Assembly (NCBI GenBank): GCA_034336665.1
Contig: CM067568.1
Coordinates: forward strand, 37,056,770 to 37,120,769
Length of the DNA stretch: 64,000 nt
Source: Luscinia megarhynchos
Taxonomy: Eukaryota; Chordata; Aves; Passeriformes; Turdidae
Direction: 5' to 3'
Shown one piece after another: positions 60,001-64,000 of the stretch. Every line of letters begins with the position of its first letter. Position 1 is the stretch's first letter. The notes under the pieces are model-generated. The model was not told where the DNA came from, did no database searches, and saw only the letters and a program-made list of their open reading frames with translations. Both the position numbers and the translations under genes were made by a program.

Positions 60001-63000
60001 ACAAACCAAACCATTTTCAGTATCCACCTACATGACAAAATCCCTGTCAAAGTGATTGCATGAGAGAGGAAGAAGGAAGATTCTTATGTTTAAATAACTT
60101 ATATTCATGTTTCTTTCAAGGTTAATTTCTAAAGGGTAGGTGCCTGGAATATAACTGTATTGACTCCAGTAGTTACTCCAGGAATGCTTGAGAAAACAGT
60201 AAAAAGTCAGGGACAAGCTATTTTTCACAGAGCAAAGCCAATTCTTTTGATTGTTTAGAGCTTTCTGACACAATAAATAATCTGTCAGGAAATGTTAATT
60301 TTTAGAAAGTAATAGTTTATTGTTTGCAACCTCCTGATAGCTGAGAACTTTGATATTTTGTGGGATTTCCCCTTCTCATCACTTAGTTTTGCAACTCTTT
60401 TCTTCACTAGTCCAGGCTAGGAAACTCTCCTGAACAACTGCTTCTGGTAGCTCTGATGGTCTGATGCGACTATTTAGTTTATTTGTCTACTTATAGATGA
60501 ATCATGAATAACAAAAAACAAACTTGAACTCTATCATTTCCACTTGCTCAAATATGTAACGAGCAAGAAATGTGCTGGAAAATTCAGGATCAGTTTTCAT
60601 TATATTATCCCTGTGTAAATTGCACAAAATAGCAGAACTAGGTGAGCAACATAACTGGGTTGTCTTCTTTTTAATTGAAATAGAGGAGTAAGGTTCCTGT
60701 GGTAATCTAAATGAGGTTAACAGTGCCTTCACCCCATTGTGCCTGTTAGACAGCAGCTCACTTCTTCCTTGGCCATTTTTCAAACTGTTGCTCTGCTGAA
60801 GATGAAAGGCAGGCTGGAGCAGGGGCAATCAGAGCCCAGAACAGCAGACCCTCCATTGGACAGCACAAGCATGGTCACCCAAATGTCTGGCTCTGTTGTG
60901 TGATTTACACCCAGTAGCGTAGCTTCAAAAGTGGAGGATTGATTATTCTTTTTCTCTTATGCTTTATCTTTTCTTGGATGGTTTCTCATTGCTTTCCCTG
61001 AAGGTTTTTCCTCCCTCCCTTAATTTTACTTGTTGTTTTTTTTTTCTCCCTATTGCAAGATCCTGCTTTTATTCACACATTTTGTTATTCCATCACTTTT
61101 AGCCATGTGTAGTCTCATGTTTGTGCCACGGATGCCCTCGTTTGCCCTGTTGTACATACCTACTCTGTGAGGAGCTGACTCACTGTAGTAAAACTTGCTT
61201 CCCTGTATAGACTGTGAAATGTAGTTTATGTAGTTGTCTCTGAGTAAAAAACTACACATTGATATTGCCAATTAGGTATGTTGAATCTAGTTATTTTGGC
61301 CAACACTAGCATCCTTACACAGTGACTGCCGAGGGGCACAGCAGTGTTTTGACATTCTCTTTCTCACAGTGGAACTGCCCAGGGAGTTAAGTGCTAGCCC
61401 CTTGGTCCTTTCTTCTTGCTCATCACTACCTCTTTCCTCAAGAATGAATCTCATCCTCTCTTTTCCTATGCTTCTATTAAAAGTTTTCCCCTTTTTTTTT
61501 GTTTTATTTTCTTTTCCATCTAGTAGAAATGTAGCTTTTGAAATTACATTCATGAGTACAATATATTGCTGTGAAGAATTCATATCCCTTCTCCCTGCCC
61601 TTTTTCTTGCCCATTCTTTGAAACAAAGTCACAAAACTAACAAATAAGATTATTTTCCTGAGCTTGTACCTAATTAGCATGTTTTTTTCTAGTTTAAATG
61701 GCTCTCCTGCTGTTCATAGAATGAGTAAGAAGATCCAGTATTTCATCAGTCATGCTATAAGAAGTATTTTCTGGACAACAAGTTTCAGTGAGTATTGTTA
61801 TTGTATTGTCAATATGCTTCAGCAATAGAGGGCAACTGAAGAGCCTTGAGTAGCCTTGTTCTGGGCTTTCCTCCCTTCCTTCCACCTTTCATTTTTTCAT
61901 AGATCTGCCTTGTAGTTTTATTTTTATCTCCCATAACTCCTTTTATTCTTTCATATTATACATTTGTATAACATGAGTCCCCAACAAAGGATGGAAACAT
62001 TTCCCAGGGAAGAATTCTCTGCAAAGGTCTCCAGAGTGTTTTCAATATTTTTTTCTCTAGTCACACTACTATTAAATATTAAATAAAGATATTAAATAAA
62101 ATCAGACCTATCTTCAGTCTCTAGATACCTTTCCCAGCTTGTCACATTAGTGTTTCTCATTTCAGCCCTACAGCTAATTTATAACTCATGTGTTAATGCT
62201 CTTGAAGAAGATTAATGCACAAAGCAAAATTCTAGACCTTTTGAAAGTAGGAGTGATTATTTAATTTAAAGAAAACTGACTCTGTCCCTCATGCTCCTTC
62301 TCCTGCAGACTTCACTTGCTCGTGTTCTCACACTTACATACACGCAAGAAACACAGTGAATATGTCCCCAGGATCAATTGTGTGTGACTAGGAAGAGCAA
62401 AAACTCTTGAGTCCTCCCTATACATTGCCTTCCTCTTTATGGGTGACAACAGGCAGCAAGTTTAACAGACTTTCTATACCTTTTAGGAGTCCAACTTATT
62501 GTCATATGAGTCCTTGATTCCAAACCTTGCTTATTTCATCTTTCATAGGTCTAAAGTTGATATCTGTTGTTTTGGTTATCTTTAAGGCTCAGGCCCAGCT
62601 TCACACTGAGCTATTGGCAAGAGGGAGAACTCATGTCATGTACCACAGTTTTTCTAACCCTCTGTAGCCTTACTGAAGCACAGGCTTTGAAGTCTTAATG
62701 AAAAAATCCCATTCCTCAAGGTTTACCAGTTTGACTGCAGCTGATAATGTCCTTGGTTGTCAATGCATGTATCTCAAGGAATGCTTTCTAATTGGTCTGT
62801 AAGTATGACTACTCACAAGGAATTTTCAAAGTTGCCTCAAGTAGTCATTCAAAGAATTTCCATTGATTTGCCCACTGTGGACTTCTTTATAGGTTTTGAA
62901 TTATGTGTAATCCACTTCCTTTAGTAGAGCTGGTCAACAAACGCTAAATATGATTTGCTTCTAAAAATCTCAATCTAAATAACCAGTCATCTCAGACCCT

Positions 63001-64000
63001 AAGTTAATGTGTCACATTATCAAAGCACTCACACAGAAAAGGTCCTATCCTGTACAGTTTGACTTTGGTAGAGTAACTGAAGCATACTTTAAACATGGGA
63101 CAAATAAGTTCTGTATCTTGATGGTTTGAGAATTGCAGTCTGTTGAGCTGAATCAATTACAAATGAAGGGTCATTCAGAGACAGCAAAACATTTAAACCG
63201 TAATTTCTCTTTTTGCAACAATGAGTCAAACAGCACTGCACAATCTCATCTTCTGCACGTTTTTGTTCAATGTCTATGGTTTTTAGCACTGGTGGTGTTA
63301 GCTATGAACACACAAACCCAATACCCATGTTACATATTTATTCTATTTCAAGGTCAAGATTTCCTGAGAGGATAGAGATATACAAATAACTTACATTTGA
63401 TATGGCTGGGTATTCAAGCAGCAGTGCTATTGTAAGTGATAACAAAAGACAAAATGTAAGTCTGATGCTTAAGGCCAGAACATGTTGTTTTTCAAATCTT
63501 TTGTATTAATATGAAGAGAAATTTTATTTTCCTCAAAAAAAGAAGCTTTATTTCTCTGTATGTTTAGTTCATGATACCAGCTTTACAAAGCAGTTCAAAT
63601 AGTCTTTGCAATAAAAGAAAACACACTAATGTTTCTAAAGTGTTAAATACTATTTCTTGATGCACATCAGCATCCAGAGGTCGTTGCTTTCTTGTCAGAG
63701 AAAAATCTGAAGCACTGTTTTTTGTGTTTAATTACACAATCCTTGTATTTCAGTAAATAAATCCTGACCTCACTTAAGGATCTTTCTGTAAAAATGGCTG
63801 TTGGGGGTTACCGTTGCCATTTTTTGTTATTCTGTGTGTGTGTATTCATTGTCATTTCTAGTTTGGATTGTATAACTCAAAGTCTGGTAATGAACATTAA
63901 TGTGCGCATGTATGTCCAATTTCTTCATCTTTTACTAAGTTTAGAATTTGACAGTCAAGCTAAGGTAATTCATATGAGAAATACATCATCTTATATATTT
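57099..64000. other. Intergenic AT-rich sequence, no gene recognised
   Basis: Short frames only, no known domain. A patch of GGTGGTGACCTGGTAGTGACC-like short direct and inverted words lies near 59030-59062. A run with somewhat more open minus-strand frames lies at 59410-60050, but nothing in it is recognisable. No NKX2-8 homeodomain was found before the window end. Confidence 0.5.

Noticed and set aside
57099..64000. Search for NKX2-8, the expected upstream neighbour
   Set aside because: No second homeodomain or NK2-specific domain was found in any frame; it must lie beyond the window or be elsewhere.
1..64000. tRNA, rRNA, CRISPR or prokaryotic operon signals
   Set aside because: No box A/B tRNA pattern, no spaced direct repeats of CRISPR type and no operon-like coding were found; this is vertebrate DNA.

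Overview
This is vertebrate, almost certainly bird, nuclear DNA. It holds one recognisable protein-coding gene, NKX2-1 (thyroid transcription factor 1, TTF-1), on the minus strand at 40193-42006. The encoded protein is a clear NK2-class homeodomain factor. Two solo-LTR-like endogenous retrovirus remnants match, from memory, LTR families common in passerine and other neoavian genomes. Together with short introns and very GC-rich minisatellites, they point to a bird, perhaps a songbird. The species cannot be fixed from the sequence alone.

Layout. 1-6.3 kb is AT-rich gene desert with a few microsatellites. 6.3-8.5 kb is a possible conserved element next to a CpG-rich island. That island is interrupted by a 25-bp minisatellite and by a pure A/T (TTTTA)n tract. 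8.5-27.4 kb is AT-rich intergenic DNA with one solo LTR (about 22.74-23.10 kb). 27.4-34 kb is a chain of separate CpG-rich islands alternating with AT-rich blocks that look like developmental enhancers. 34-39.3 kb is the 3' flank of NKX2-1. 39.3-42.0 kb is NKX2-1: 3' UTR, exon 3, a 766-bp GC-rich intron, and exon 2. 42.0-43.8 kb holds candidate promoters, including a TATA box and a cluster of NK2-type sites. 44.4-50.2 kb is another GC-rich domain with a heptanucleotide G-tract repeat and a 1.55-kb 18-bp minisatellite. 50.2-64 kb is AT-richer intergenic DNA with a second solo LTR (about 56.04-57.10 kb).

How it fits together. A lone developmental transcription factor sits among many CpG islands and long non-coding flanks. 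This is the usual form of the NKX2-1 locus, which in mammals lies near NKX2-8 and PAX9. No NKX2-8, PAX9 or MBIP coding sequence is visible here. The many long predicted reading frames outside NKX2-1 come from stop-poor tandem repeats and CpG islands, and I do not regard them as genes. No tRNA, rRNA, CRISPR array or prokaryotic feature was seen. CpG islands and candidate enhancers were judged by eye, without alignments. I did not find a convincing new biological system. The most unusual items are the 18-bp minisatellite that is largely open in several frames on both strands, the A/T pentamer block inside a CpG island, and the promoter-side architecture of NKX2-1.
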